This document shows, in pieces, positions 7,119-14,637 of a DNA stretch of 19,485 nucleotides; positions within the stretch are counted from its first letter, which is position 1, and every line of letters starts with the position of its first letter. This DNA comes from Moraxellaceae bacterium AER2_44_116 (GTDB lineage Bacteria > Pseudomonadota > Gammaproteobacteria > Pseudomonadales > Moraxellaceae). Location of the stretch: contig VIAD01000025.1 in NCBI GenBank assembly GCA_006546595.1, positions 1 to 19,485 of the forward strand, in the 5' to 3' direction. A model generated the notes under the pieces. The model was not told the DNA's origin, searched no databases, and worked only from the letters and a program-made list of their open reading frames with translations. A program made the position numbers and the translations under genes.

Positions 7119-7892
7119 ATGGGTTATGCCAGATTTATTGTTTATCTCAACGGCCTCAGCTCGGTTAAACGGACAGCACATGCCAATTTACACTTGGGTG
7201 TTTTGCTCGCTTTTGTGGCTGGTGCACTCAATGCAGGTGGCTTCCTCGCGATTGGTCAATACACCTCACACATGACAGGTATTGTCTCGTTAGCGGCGGA
7301 TAATATTGTCTTAGGAAATTTCATGTTGGCCTTGGCGGGCTTTTTATCATTAATCGCCTTTGTGAGTGGCGCGATCGTGACAACATGGTTGATTAGTTTT
7401 GCCAAGAGAAGCGGCAAACAAAATATTTATATTGCACCCTTGATGATAGAAGCCTGTTTGTTGTTGTTATTTGGTTTAATGGGTTCCGCTATTCAAGATC
7501 ATGTCTATCTGATGATCTCTTTTACTGCCGTGTTACTTTGTTTTTTAATGGGTCTACAAAACGCATTAATTACTAAAATATCCAATGCCGAAGTGAGAAC
7601 AACGCATGTGACGGGGCTATTAACCGATATTGGTATTGAGCTGGGTAAGTTGTTTTACTGGAATAAATACCCCCGTTTATCTAACCAACCCGTAGTGATG
7701 GCGAATCGAAAAAAGTTAACAGTTCATCTCTCCCTCGTGGGCTCTTTCTTTCTGGGTGGATTGATGGGAGCAATGGGCTTTAAATATTTAGGCTTTGTGT
7801 CAACATTGCCTTTAGCGATGGTGATTGCGTGTATTTCTATTGCTCCCGCTCTCAGAAATAAATCAACATTGAAAGCGATACTAAAAAATTAA
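7119..7892 (+). CDS. DUF1275 (YoaK-type) inner-membrane protein
   Basis: 257 residues, mostly hydrophobic, with about six membrane segments near 26-46, 68-92, 105-123, 130-150, 202-222 and 226-244. Family-typical segments are AFVAGALNAGGFLAIG followed by HMTG (31-54), GLQNALITK (145-153) and the charged RTTHVTGLLTDIG (160-172). These are the conserved polar positions of DUF1275/YoaK proteins, whose role is unestablished; transport has been suggested. A GAGAG sequence sits 10-15 nt before the ATG, so ribosome binding is only fair. It is divergent from the alaA-like operon and has no same-strand partner. A nested inverted repeat lies just downstream. Confidence 0.85.
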   Translation: MGYARFIVYLNGLSSVKRTAHANLHLGVLLAFVAGALNAGGFLAIGQYTSHMTGIVSLAADNIVLGNFMLALAGFLSLIAFVSGAIVTTWLISFAKRSGKQNIYIAPLMIEACLLLLFGLMGSAIQDHVYLMISFTAVLLCFLMGLQNALITKISNAEVRTTHVTGLLTDIGIELGKLFYWNKYPRLSNQPVVMANRKKLTVHLSLVGSFFLGGLMGAMGFKYLGFVSTLPLAMVIACISIAPALRNKSTLKAILKN

Positions 7893-7942
7893 TGGTTAGA
7901 CAGTTGAAGCTCACCCAACTTGGCTATGTATAAAATAATTCA

Positions 7943-7986
7943 CCAAGAATGACAAAACCAATCATATTTGGCTATGTTATTCTTGG
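7943..7986. repeat. Inverted repeat with a direct repeat downstream of the DUF1275 gene
   Basis: CCAAGAATGAC (7943-7953) pairs with GTTATTCTTGG (7976-7986) at 10 of 11 positions, with a shorter CCAA/TTGG pairing inside the loop. TTGGCTATGT also occurs twice as a direct repeat (7919-7928 and 7968-7977). No T-run follows, so this may be a small mobile-repeat remnant rather than a terminator. Confidence 0.4.
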
Positions 7987-8054
7987 ATATCTAAATTGAC
8001 TGATTAACTGAGCGATTTGAGGCCAGAATTAAATGCTTCTATCGAGGGTCTCCA

Positions 8055-8088
8055 CTGAACAGTTTCAAATGCAAGCCGCTACAACTAA
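8055..8088 (+). repeat. 34-bp direct repeat, right copy
   Basis: Partner of 414-447 (30 of 34 identical, same orientation, perfect 17-bp core caagccgctacaactaa). It marks the right edge of the metabolic block; immediately beyond it lies a gene remnant and then accessory DNA. Confidence 0.6.
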
Positions 8089-8123
8089 GCAAACCACGCT
8101 TTCCCCTAACGCTCAAATCTTAG

Positions 8124-8300
8124 TTCTTATTGGTCGATGTCATCAATAACCTAGACGAATTGGCGGAAGACAAGAACCAAGTGCTTCAGCTCGTGGAGCG
8201 CAAACTTCCGACCTTTGATCAGGTCAAGTTAAATGATGCTGTTGCAAATTATGCTTCCGTTGCGACCAAAAAGCGTTTCATGCGGTGGCTCAATATCTGA
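8124..8300 (+). pseudogene. C-terminal remnant of an unidentified gene
   Basis: A 58-codon open stretch with protein-like composition (helical, with LDELAEDKNQVLQLVERKL and YASVATKKRFMRWL near the end) and a normal stop at 8298-8300. It is closed upstream by a TAG at 8121 and has no ATG or ribosome-binding site. It looks like the tail of a gene whose 5' part was lost next to the 34-bp repeat. The ending loosely recalls AbiEi/DUF6088-type antitoxins, but that is only an impression. Nothing is recognisable between it and the stop of the next gene at 8460. Confidence 0.45.
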
Positions 8301-8459
8301 ATTTCTCTACAACCGCAATGATCAACTTGAGCGACTATCGTACAATCCATGGATTTCCTGTCACAAAAACCACTGACTATTCCCTGTGATCGGTTTTTTT
8401 GAAAATGATGTTTACTGTGTCATACGTCATCACTAATGACGAAGTCAGCGGTGTTTTAG

Positions 8460-8795
8460 CTAGAATCGAAGTGCTTTTTGCAGTGATAGCGAATGCGGTT
8501 TTATGCCAAAATTCTGCCACAATTTGACAGCAATATGGGGCGGAATGCGAGAAAAATACATATCCGCTCGGCTGTTAAAGCCAATGACTTTACCATTCAC
8601 CAGCGTCGGATTTTGATTATTTGAAACAATCGTCCAGTAGTAGTCTTGCGGCGTGATCTGCTCCGAAACCCTCGACATTCGAAAATGCTTAACGCCCTTC
8701 CAGTAAGGAAGCAACCGTAACTCTAGGTTTTTACTCGATAATTCAATCGGCATTTCAGGCACAGGAATGGCTAATACGTGGTGGAATTTAGTCAT
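8460..8795 (-). CDS. Hypothetical protein
   Basis: 111 residues from the ATG at 8795, which has an AGAGAG purine run 7 nt upstream; the frame also stays open to a TTG at 8822 without such a site. No family is recognised. The sequence is mixed alpha/beta with several aromatic residues (YWKGVKHFRM, PQDYYWTIV, ADMYFSRIPPH), no membrane segment, no cysteine, and a basic end. The gene is isolated: about 340 bp of non-coding DNA separates it from hipA upstream and no gene follows closely. It may be accessory cargo. Confidence 0.55.
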   Translation of the reverse strand: MTKFHHVLAIPVPEMPIELSSKNLELRLLPYWKGVKHFRMSRVSEQITPQDYYWTIVSNNQNPTLVNGKVIGFNSRADMYFSRIPPHIAVKLWQNFGIKPHSLSLQKALRF

Positions 8796-8822
8796 ACTTA
8801 TCTCTCTTATTATCTCAGCCAA

Positions 8823-9166
8823 ACACCGATTGCCGAGTTAAACAGCTCAGCCACGCCGAGTCAACAGACATAAAACTAAAATTTTACTATTCCATATAAA
8901 ACAACCAGTTAAATTAACTACTTAATTTAAGATATCAGCATATCTTACCTATTTTATGAGGTCTATGATATCAAGCATTGTATTTTGAACACTCTTGAAA
9001 TATCACTCGCGTCGTGCCGAATAGCCATTTTAATTTGTACCTCAAGCAACTTGGCATAGAGTCTCCCCTACCCCTTTCAGTCCAATCCGCACACTCAATT
9101 ATCAACTTTTCAAACACGATAGGGGTTATTCATTTAAGCTATTCAGGGCATGAAAAAAGTCTAGCT
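8823..9166. other. AT-rich gap between hipA and the hypothetical gene
   Basis: I see no gene here. A rightward open frame at 9014-9208 starts with GTG, lacks a ribosome-binding site and runs antisense into the 3' end of hipA, so it is not called. No clear terminator for hipA is visible. Confidence 0.55.
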
Positions 9167-10362
9167 CTAATCGGCCACATAAACGGCCTGTTTAATTCTT
9201 GCCAGTAACGCATCATCGCGATAGCGTTGATCGTCTTTTAACACATCACATACCTGATCAAATGCATCATCCAATCGTTTGAGCACTTTTTCAGCCTGAT
9301 CATGACTCAAACCTAAACGAACCCCATAAGCCAACAAACTCGCTCGAATCGGAAACGTTTTACTTTTATTAAGCTTTAAAGCAAGTTTGCATCCAGCTCA
9401 GGATAAATACCCGTACAAACGACATCATACACAGGAGCTAATTTACGCGCGGCTAAAGGATGATCGTAAACCATACCAAAATTCTTTAAGTGCGCATCGC
9501 CATCACGTAATTTACAAGACAAGGCCATGCGCTCAAACAAACGGTAATTTTGTCTAAGCGCATCTTCTCCTGCAAAAATACTGACGGCTTTAGCGATCAT
9601 TTCATAGCTGCCTTCGTACTTGCGTGCGCTATTACGCCCCGTAAGCACCGCCATATCTTCAAAGCCAATCGCTGTACCATCGGCACGTCGATCAAAGCGC
9701 GACATGATCAACAACAAGCCATCATCGGATAACCAGAAATCAGGCACGTCTAAACCTGCTGCTTTTGCAACCAACAAACACAAATATTCATTCCGAGCGA
9801 TACAGAGAAAATCTAACCCTTCTGCTTTCACAATCACTGTTTCTAAAGGAAGTGACGAATGAATATCCAATGGCGATGAGGGTATTAACGGTACTAAGGT
9901 TTTTGGTTGTACTCCTGAAATACCCGAGCCTAAAGCATAACGATCGACGAGGTGTTGAAAAAGCGCAGTGGAGGGTGAACGAAGCAGAGTCGTTAATTGT
10001 TCACCATGGATTCCTGAAAGGGGTTGGCCTGATAAGGTATAAGTGAGCCGTCCTATTTGGTTTGAACCAGCCAGATACAGTAAAAACATCTCACTCGGCG
10101 CACCCAGCCGTTTTAAACGATCTTCTATAATATAACGCAGATACCCTTCTGGGCGATTCATGGCAAAAATGCCCATTAAATCGCCACTGGCATAACTTTC
10201 TTGACGAATCGGCATGACCAGAGAAACAGTACTTTCTTCGGTGATGGTTGTGTAATTAAACACATAGCGCGACTCGCGGACTAAGGTGCCACTCATGCCT
10301 TGAGGCGTCACAATGTCCAAACGGCGGATTTGATTAAATACGCTTTCCCATGCCACAGACAT
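9167..10362 (-). pseudogene. hipA: HipA-type serine/threonine kinase, frameshifted near the 3' end
   Basis: HipA-family kinases phosphorylate translation-related targets (GltX in E. coli) and are the toxins of hipBA modules. The first frame gives 328 residues and stops at 9376-9378. The core is intact: GVQPK (150-154), VIVKAEG (176-182, ATP lysine), SRFDRR (221-226), RDGDAHLKNFG (286-296, catalytic loop) and VYDVV (311-315, metal Asp). The sequence then continues in a second frame from 9382 to a stop at 9167-9169 (begins ALKLNKSKTFPIRASLLAYG), exactly the C-terminal helical region expected. Joining the frames needs one extra base near 9382-9386 and gives about 398 residues, the usual length. 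It starts 1 nt inside the hipB stop, with GGAGG upstream. Whether the break is mutation or sequencing error cannot be decided. Confidence 0.85.
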
Positions 10363-10637
10363 TAGTCATCCTCCAAAAAAATATCGGCCAACTCTTCAAA
10401 AACTACCGTTTTTTGAGGACGTAGCACCAATTCATAGCCTAATGCATTCGCCATACGAGTAAATTCAACTAAGCCGACATTGTGTGCACTTTCTGCATTG
10501 GTGATGGTGCGTCGGGACAATAAACAACGCTCGGCGAGCTGTTGTTGAGTGATTTTTTTATGACGACGTAAGTTTTTGAGTTCCGTTGATAACTTCTCTA
10601 CGTTATTGATCGGATGAATGAGCGTATTCATGCGCAT
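10362..10637 (-). CDS. hipB: HipB-like XRE-family antitoxin/repressor
   Basis: 91 residues with one Xre/Cro helix-turn-helix: LKNLRRHKKITQQQLAERC (about 21-39) forms helices 1-2, and LSRRTITNAES (40-50) the turn and recognition helix. HipB proteins neutralise HipA and repress their own operon by binding a palindrome near the promoter. The gene ends in a 1-nt overlap with hipA (TAATG), the standard coupled order antitoxin then toxin. Two ATGs lie two codons apart (10637 and 10631), neither with a clear ribosome-binding site; a promoter with a dyad is seen just upstream. If hipA is really broken, this may now act only as a regulator. Confidence 0.88.
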   Translation of the reverse strand: MRMNTLIHPINNVEKLSTELKNLRRHKKITQQQLAERCLLSRRTITNAESAHNVGLVEFTRMANALGYELVLRPQKTVVFEELADIFLEDD

Positions 10638-10653
10638 GACTGCATTTAAAAGG

Positions 10654-10693
10654 TAGTAATGCGCACTATATTACGCTTTATGAAGAAAGTCAT
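10654..10693 (-). promoter_or_regulatory. hipBA promoter with dyad over the -10 box
   Basis: On the minus strand ATGACT (10693-10688) is separated by 17 bp from TATAGT (10670-10665), placing the start about 20 nt before the hipB ATG. Two short dyads overlap the -10 and start region: TAGT-(7)-ACTA (10654-10668) and GTAAT-(9)-ATTAC (10656-10674). These are candidates for HipB binding, although they do not match the E. coli HipB operator. Confidence 0.55.
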
Positions 10694-10734
10694 CTGTGGA
10701 TGAGTCATTCATTCGTGTGATTTCCCCCTCATGT

Positions 10735-11859
10735 TCAAGTGTTCACTGTCACTACTATCTGTCCGTCATGTGTGTTCACATTTAAATTGGGATGATCCTT
10801 CATCAGATCTTTCACTAACTTTTCGAAATTAGAGTAACCATAGGATACACAGCTAAAATCTCGACACGCTTTTTTGATGCCTAGCCGTAACTGCTCCAAG
10901 GACATTGGCTCTTTATTAGCACTCCTGTGACGGGTCAGAGTCAGCTCATAGATCACCTCTAATAGTGCATCCCGACTGATCAGATGAGAAAGCGTAGGAT
11001 CCTCACCCAGTGCAAAAAGAATATCGCTCGGCTCATCACTGACCAAACGCATAAACATCTTTTTAGAAAGACGATCACACACGACTGTAAAGTACTCCAT
11101 CGACAGTAATAACTGGCTAAGCGAGCTGTATTCCTTAGGCCATTGAAATCCTGAATGTGGACTCCTTAAATACAACGCCACATCGCCGACATTTGCCCAA
11201 TGATTCGCATACTGAAGCATAGAAAACGCATGATCGACCATCTGATCATTGGTCAATTTTCTCTGCTGAACATCTGTTTTTAAATAATCAGTATTTAAGG
11301 TGATCTTCCAACCTGTCACCGACTTATCTCCTTGAGGAAATAACAAGGCAGGATGTGCTGCTAATAACACAGACCATGATTGATATTTGGTATCGACAAT
11401 CCTAAACATCGGCTCTAGGCTATAAAAAACGGAGGTAATTTCATCGATCGTCACTTGTGAAGCCTTATTAGCTTTTAAGATGGTAATCACTTGAATACGG
11501 TCAAATAGCCTTTTATTAGCCAAGCGTTGATTTTCCTTATTTTTACTTTTGTTGTGTGGTTGTTTCTTTTGGGATGACTCAGCCGACACCTCCCCTTTTG
11601 TCGGTTGATAGCGGACATAATATTGCCCCAAAGCACCTGCGGGATGACCCAGATGCAAATAATCAATCGCCGCGACAAATTCCATCATCTTTCGATATTG
11701 TGGTCTGTATTTTTGGTAACAGCTATGCGGTTGTATGGCCGTCGTCAATAAAGATAACGCTAACCATTCTCGCTGAGGATACAAGGCAAAGATGTCTAAT
11801 AAGGCACGATGCAGTACATTATCAGAACTCACTTGTGTATTATGGGTAGATGATTCCAT
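10735..11859 (-). CDS. Multi-LOTUS (OST-HTH) winged-helix protein, partner of the NYN nuclease
   Basis: 374 residues. The C-terminal part (about 297-373) is a recognisable LOTUS/OST-HTH domain: LLEVIYELTL, MSLEQLRLGIKK, DFSCVSYGYSNFEKLVKDL, then a strand IVVTV. Three earlier segments repeat the same winged-helix layout more loosely: 16-85 (REWLALSLL ... YRKMMEFVAAIDYLHL), 117-188 (SQVTIDEITSVF ... SWSVLLAAHP ... GWKITL) and 205-273 (HWANVGDVALYLR ... YSSLSQLLLSMEYFTVV). LOTUS domains bind RNA, notably G-rich or structured RNA, and are normally fused behind an NYN nuclease in bacteria. Here the start codon lies inside the NYN gene (20-nt overlap, +1 frame), with no clear ribosome-binding site, so translation is probably coupled or the pair is a broken fusion. 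A Lys/Asn-rich linker (about 87-115) follows the first module. The four-module reading is mine. Confidence 0.75.
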   Translation of the reverse strand: MESSTHNTQVSSDNVLHRALLDIFALYPQREWLALSLLTTAIQPHSCYQKYRPQYRKMMEFVAAIDYLHLGHPAGALGQYYVRYQPTKGEVSAESSQKKQPHNKSKNKENQRLANKRLFDRIQVITILKANKASQVTIDEITSVFYSLEPMFRIVDTKYQSWSVLLAAHPALLFPQGDKSVTGWKITLNTDYLKTDVQQRKLTNDQMVDHAFSMLQYANHWANVGDVALYLRSPHSGFQWPKEYSSLSQLLLSMEYFTVVCDRLSKKMFMRLVSDEPSDILFALGEDPTLSHLISRDALLEVIYELTLTRHRSANKEPMSLEQLRLGIKKACRDFSCVSYGYSNFEKLVKDLMKDHPNLNVNTHDGQIVVTVNT

Positions 11860-12613
11860 GGGTTAAGGGAATCATCGTCAGATCTGTTTTAGATTGAGAC
11901 TCTTTTTTAGCGAGACACACCTCCGCTTTCGACATCATATTCTGTGCAGTCGATGTGACGAGTGGCTGTGTATTTGTACTTATCTGCTGACTCGCTTTCG
12001 TATGTTTTTTATCGTGAATCAAGATAAAATGATCACATGCGTGTTGATAAGCCTCTACAGTATGCGCCTGCCCTACCCCATAAACACGGTATCCACTGGC
12101 ACGCAAACGTAAGACTAACGGCGTAAAATCACTGTCACTGCTCACTAAGCAAAAGGAATTTACCTGCGAGTTCTGATGTAACACATCCATCACATCAATC
12201 ATTAACGCCATATCCGCAGTACTTTTCCCTTTCACATAACGGTTTTGTTGTACACACTGAAGCGGATGGCGACATTCTGCTTCATACCATAATGACTCTT
12301 TTTGGCCACGCCAATCGGCATAGGCACGGATGAATAAAGGTCTACCCAGTTGCTGAATTTGCGTCAAAATAGTATCAATATGGATAGCCGAAATATTTTC
12401 GGCATCAATGAACACGGCTATGACAGGAGGTGAAGATGCGATTGGTCGATCGCTTTGTAGCCAATCCCGCATTTTTTGCAGGCGATTTATTGGATAATCT
12501 AGCCAAGAATATCGGCGCATACAGTCCATCCAGCACAGGATATGCGGCAATGTCTTGCGCTTTTGACGCGTCAAGCATTGCCGCTGAGTGATTAAATCAC
12601 TGCACATTTTCAT
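11840..12613 (-). CDS. NYN-domain (PIN-like, LabA/DUF88) ribonuclease
   Basis: 257 residues. The NYN nuclease core spans about 64-200, with the expected metal-binding acids: VFIDAENIS (D70), STADMALMIDVMD (D134, D140) and LVSSDSDFTPL (D160, D162). YEAECRHPLQCVQQ and YRVYGVGQ are also typical of the LabA-like branch. These proteins are single-strand-specific RNases or RNA processors. The roughly 60-residue tail after the core is polar and Ser/Thr/Gln/Lys-rich, like the linker that usually leads to a LOTUS domain; that domain is in the next gene, which overlaps by 20 nt. The N-terminal 60 residues look atypical and the first ATG sits in an RNA hairpin loop without a clear ribosome-binding site, so the true start may be M29, M32 or M48. 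Confidence 0.9.
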   Translation of the reverse strand: MKMCSDLITQRQCLTRQKRKTLPHILCWMDCMRRYSWLDYPINRLQKMRDWLQSDRPIASSPPVIAVFIDAENISAIHIDTILTQIQQLGRPLFIRAYADWRGQKESLWYEAECRHPLQCVQQNRYVKGKSTADMALMIDVMDVLHQNSQVNSFCLVSSDSDFTPLVLRLRASGYRVYGVGQAHTVEAYQHACDHFILIHDKKHTKASQQISTNTQPLVTSTAQNMMSKAEVCLAKKESQSKTDLTMIPLTHGIIYP

Positions 12614-12628
12614 CTTTTAGGTGCAGTG
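12544..12628 (-). promoter_or_regulatory. Two hairpins at the 5' end of the NYN gene
   Basis: In the mRNA sense, CACTGCAC (12628-12621) pairs with GTGCAGTG (12605-12598) over 8 bp, and the annotated ATG (12613-12611) lies in the 15-nt loop. Just downstream, GCGGCAATG/CATTGCCGC (12584-12576 and 12552-12544) forms a perfect 9-bp stem whose loop contains the 10-bp palindrome TGACGCGTCA. The two structures could control translation, or show that the real start codon is further downstream. Confidence 0.5.
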
Positions 12629-12656
12629 CAATCCATGTCGTCTCTCAATAAAAGCC

Positions 12657-13772
12657 TTATTGAATCACTGTCCTGAGATGTAATATGTGATCCCTTGCAG
12701 CCACCGCCTCGTTCAGCGTCGTAAATACGGCTGCTTGTATTAAAGGTTTTTCTGCCAAAATACGCGTCGCCATCGTCGTATAGGATCTTTTACTGATCGC
12801 TCCGTTATGTGAGCTGAGCAGTACAACGCTGCCATGATTTGCACCTGAGACGATGCGGATAAGGATGGGATCTGCCCCTGTTTTTTGAAATTCGTCGATG
12901 ATCAACGCCAATGTACCCTGTGATTCACGGCTAATATCGTCAGCAATCTTCGCTATTTTTTTCACTTGCTGGCAGCCTTTACAGGCATTTTCACTATATG
13001 CCTGTCGAGACGCGCTTTGAAAAATCTGTGAAAATGCATAAATATTGAACACAGAATTATGACCATGCCGACAAACAACATGGACATGATCGGGGGAAAC
13101 CTCGATGGCGGGACGTTGATAGTGATAAAAACCCTTCGACATCGTGCGTATTTTATCGGGCCAATTATTAAAGATCAGTCGAATATCTTGCATGCCACAT
13201 AGTGTTTTGGGATCAAACGGTGTCACAGGGCGACCTAATTCGTGTAACAGACGATCGCGCTCAGCCAGTAACACATCGATCAATAGCTTACCCGAAAGCT
13301 CTCTTTTCTTTACCACATCGTAAGTCGCAATGCGGCGTAGCTTGTCGCCAAGCAACTCTGTTTTCAGCGCATCGCGATGTTGCTGCTTGCTAAAACGTTC
13401 AGTTTGATTCTGTTTAGCTTTACCATAGATCGGACGATAATGGGGTCCACCGTCCATTTCATAATACAAATCCGCTTCTTCTACATACATATCCATAAAA
13501 AGCCGATGTTTAGGACTCTCTGCGCTGGCGAGTTTCACCTCGTTTTTCACGCTTAAACCCGCATGAGTCAATAAGATATAGAATAAAAAATGTGCTGCTG
13601 AATGTCGTCCACCCGAGATCGGCAGGAGTTTTTTTCCCTTTAACAGATCATTCCAATTGATCGACAACTCATTCGCAACCACACCATACGTCGGCGAAAT
13701 GACCTTCACTTTAATACTCAGCTCTAGAGAAGAGCCGTAAGTTATTCGCCACAAACTCCGCAATATCGGCAT
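12657..13772 (-). CDS. Vsr-like PD-(D/E)XK nuclease with treble-clef zinc finger
   Basis: 371 residues. The nuclease motif is clear: LFMDMYVEEADLYYEMDGGPHY (91-112) gives acidic D94 and E105 followed by DGGPHY, and QQHRDALKTELL (130-141) supplies the later D/K positions, as in very-short-patch-repair-like and phage homing endonucleases. The segment before it (GGRHSAAHFLFYILLTHAGL, 54-73) matches the helix that usually precedes this domain. A zinc finger follows: C234-x-x-H and C264-x-x-C267. The ATG at 13772 lies 62 nt inside the upstream gene in the +1 frame without a ribosome-binding site; a GTG at 13709, 1 nt after that gene's stop, is a better start. Read with the upstream protein it makes one zinc-finger nuclease, so this may be a split or frameshifted gene. 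The NYN gene follows after 43 nt. Confidence 0.75.
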   Translation of the reverse strand: MPILRSLWRITYGSSLELSIKVKVISPTYGVVANELSINWNDLLKGKKLLPISGGRHSAAHFLFYILLTHAGLSVKNEVKLASAESPKHRLFMDMYVEEADLYYEMDGGPHYRPIYGKAKQNQTERFSKQQHRDALKTELLGDKLRRIATYDVVKKRELSGKLLIDVLLAERDRLLHELGRPVTPFDPKTLCGMQDIRLIFNNWPDKIRTMSKGFYHYQRPAIEVSPDHVHVVCRHGHNSVFNIYAFSQIFQSASRQAYSENACKGCQQVKKIAKIADDISRESQGTLALIIDEFQKTGADPILIRIVSGANHGSVVLLSSHNGAISKRSYTTMATRILAEKPLIQAAVFTTLNEAVAARDHILHLRTVIQ

Positions 13773-14625
13773 CTATTTCGTCAGGAGTAGAGAGTAATGC
13801 CAACCTCACACCGATGGCATCAAACGTTTTTTCGCCGTCAAAAAACTGTCTCACGGTTGTCGAAGTCAGCTCGTTTTGTTTCGGCTGACAGATGAAGCAA
13901 GGGCTTCGTTTTTCTGTCCTTCGCGAACCTGAGACCACTTTTTTCAATTCAAACGGCGTGTATTTTTTAGGCAATTCACCGTGTATCGCACATTGAACTT
14001 CCAAGGGCTCATCCCCGCGTACGAGTCGTACATCATGTTCATCAATGGTGGGATAATCGGATAAAAAGACATTAAAAGGCGCGAGCAATTCGGTATGTAT
14101 ACGCCCTAAGGTATAGGTTTGTTTGAGCTGATACGCAGCGACCGAACAACAATATTGATGTTGTAAGAGCGCACGAATCGAATGATTGAATTGGCCATGC
14201 TGACAACGGCACGGAATTTTGCCGACTAATAACGGCAGTTTTTCGGTGTTGTACGGCGCAACGGTGGTATCTAAAGTGACTTGCCCGTGGGTGACTAGGG
14301 TTAGATATTGTGCTAATTCACTGGGAGTTTTTACCCAACTCGAAGGCACTAATTTATCACACACGGGACAAAATCGTTTTTTGCCGTAGCAAAAACTTTT
14401 CGGCGTTAAGCCGCTTAATTGCAAACCGCAATCATGCCTCATGACGCAGGATTGATCTAACAGGGTAAAGTCAGAGATGACTTTCCATCCCATTTCAGCT
14501 AAGCGTGCAGAGACTTCTGTCTCAGTGAGACGGCATGGTGATGGGCCTCTTGTGGATTTTTTAGTAGAAGTGGAGCGTGATAATGGGTCGGATTTTGGGC
14601 GCAACAATGCCTGACGTTTCGTCAT
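13711..14625 (-). CDS. Multi-treble-clef zinc-finger protein, N-terminal partner of the nuclease
   Basis: 304 residues with three cysteine modules of the kind that accompany Vsr-like nucleases: C60/C66 with CPVC (86-89); CRCQHGQF (139-146) with CC at 159-160; and CAIHGEL (212-218) with CFIC (243-246). The N-terminal 30 residues are basic and Ser/Thr-rich. The start is well supported (AAGGA 7 nt before the ATG). The last residues (NNLRLFSRAE) followed by the next frame (LSIKVKVISPTYG) read like one more copy of the module layout in HDVRLVRGDEPLEVQCAIHG, which suggests that this and the nuclease were once one protein now separated by a +1 shift. It is the first gene of the cassette, behind a structured leader. 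It probably recognises nucleic acid; the target is unknown. Confidence 0.7.
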   Translation of the reverse strand: MTKRQALLRPKSDPLSRSTSTKKSTRGPSPCRLTETEVSARLAEMGWKVISDFTLLDQSCVMRHDCGLQLSGLTPKSFCYGKKRFCPVCDKLVPSSWVKTPSELAQYLTLVTHGQVTLDTTVAPYNTEKLPLLVGKIPCRCQHGQFNHSIRALLQHQYCCSVAAYQLKQTYTLGRIHTELLAPFNVFLSDYPTIDEHDVRLVRGDEPLEVQCAIHGELPKKYTPFELKKVVSGSRRTEKRSPCFICQPKQNELTSTTVRQFFDGEKTFDAIGVRLALLSTPDEIDADIAEFVANNLRLFSRAEY

Positions 14626-14637
14626 GATGATTTCCTT

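Noticed and set aside
8286..8400. IS3/IS481-type transposase tail (a YNRNDQLERL-like frame)
   Set aside because: Only about 20 codons, no DDE context and no inverted repeats; too weak to call.
9014..9208. 64-residue plus-strand open frame
   Set aside because: GTG start without a ribosome-binding site, and it runs antisense into the shifted 3' end of hipA, which has clear homology-like sequence.
9370..9390. Programmed -1 frameshifting in hipA
   Set aside because: No X-XXY-YYZ slippery heptamer is in phase at the break; mutation or sequencing error is simpler.
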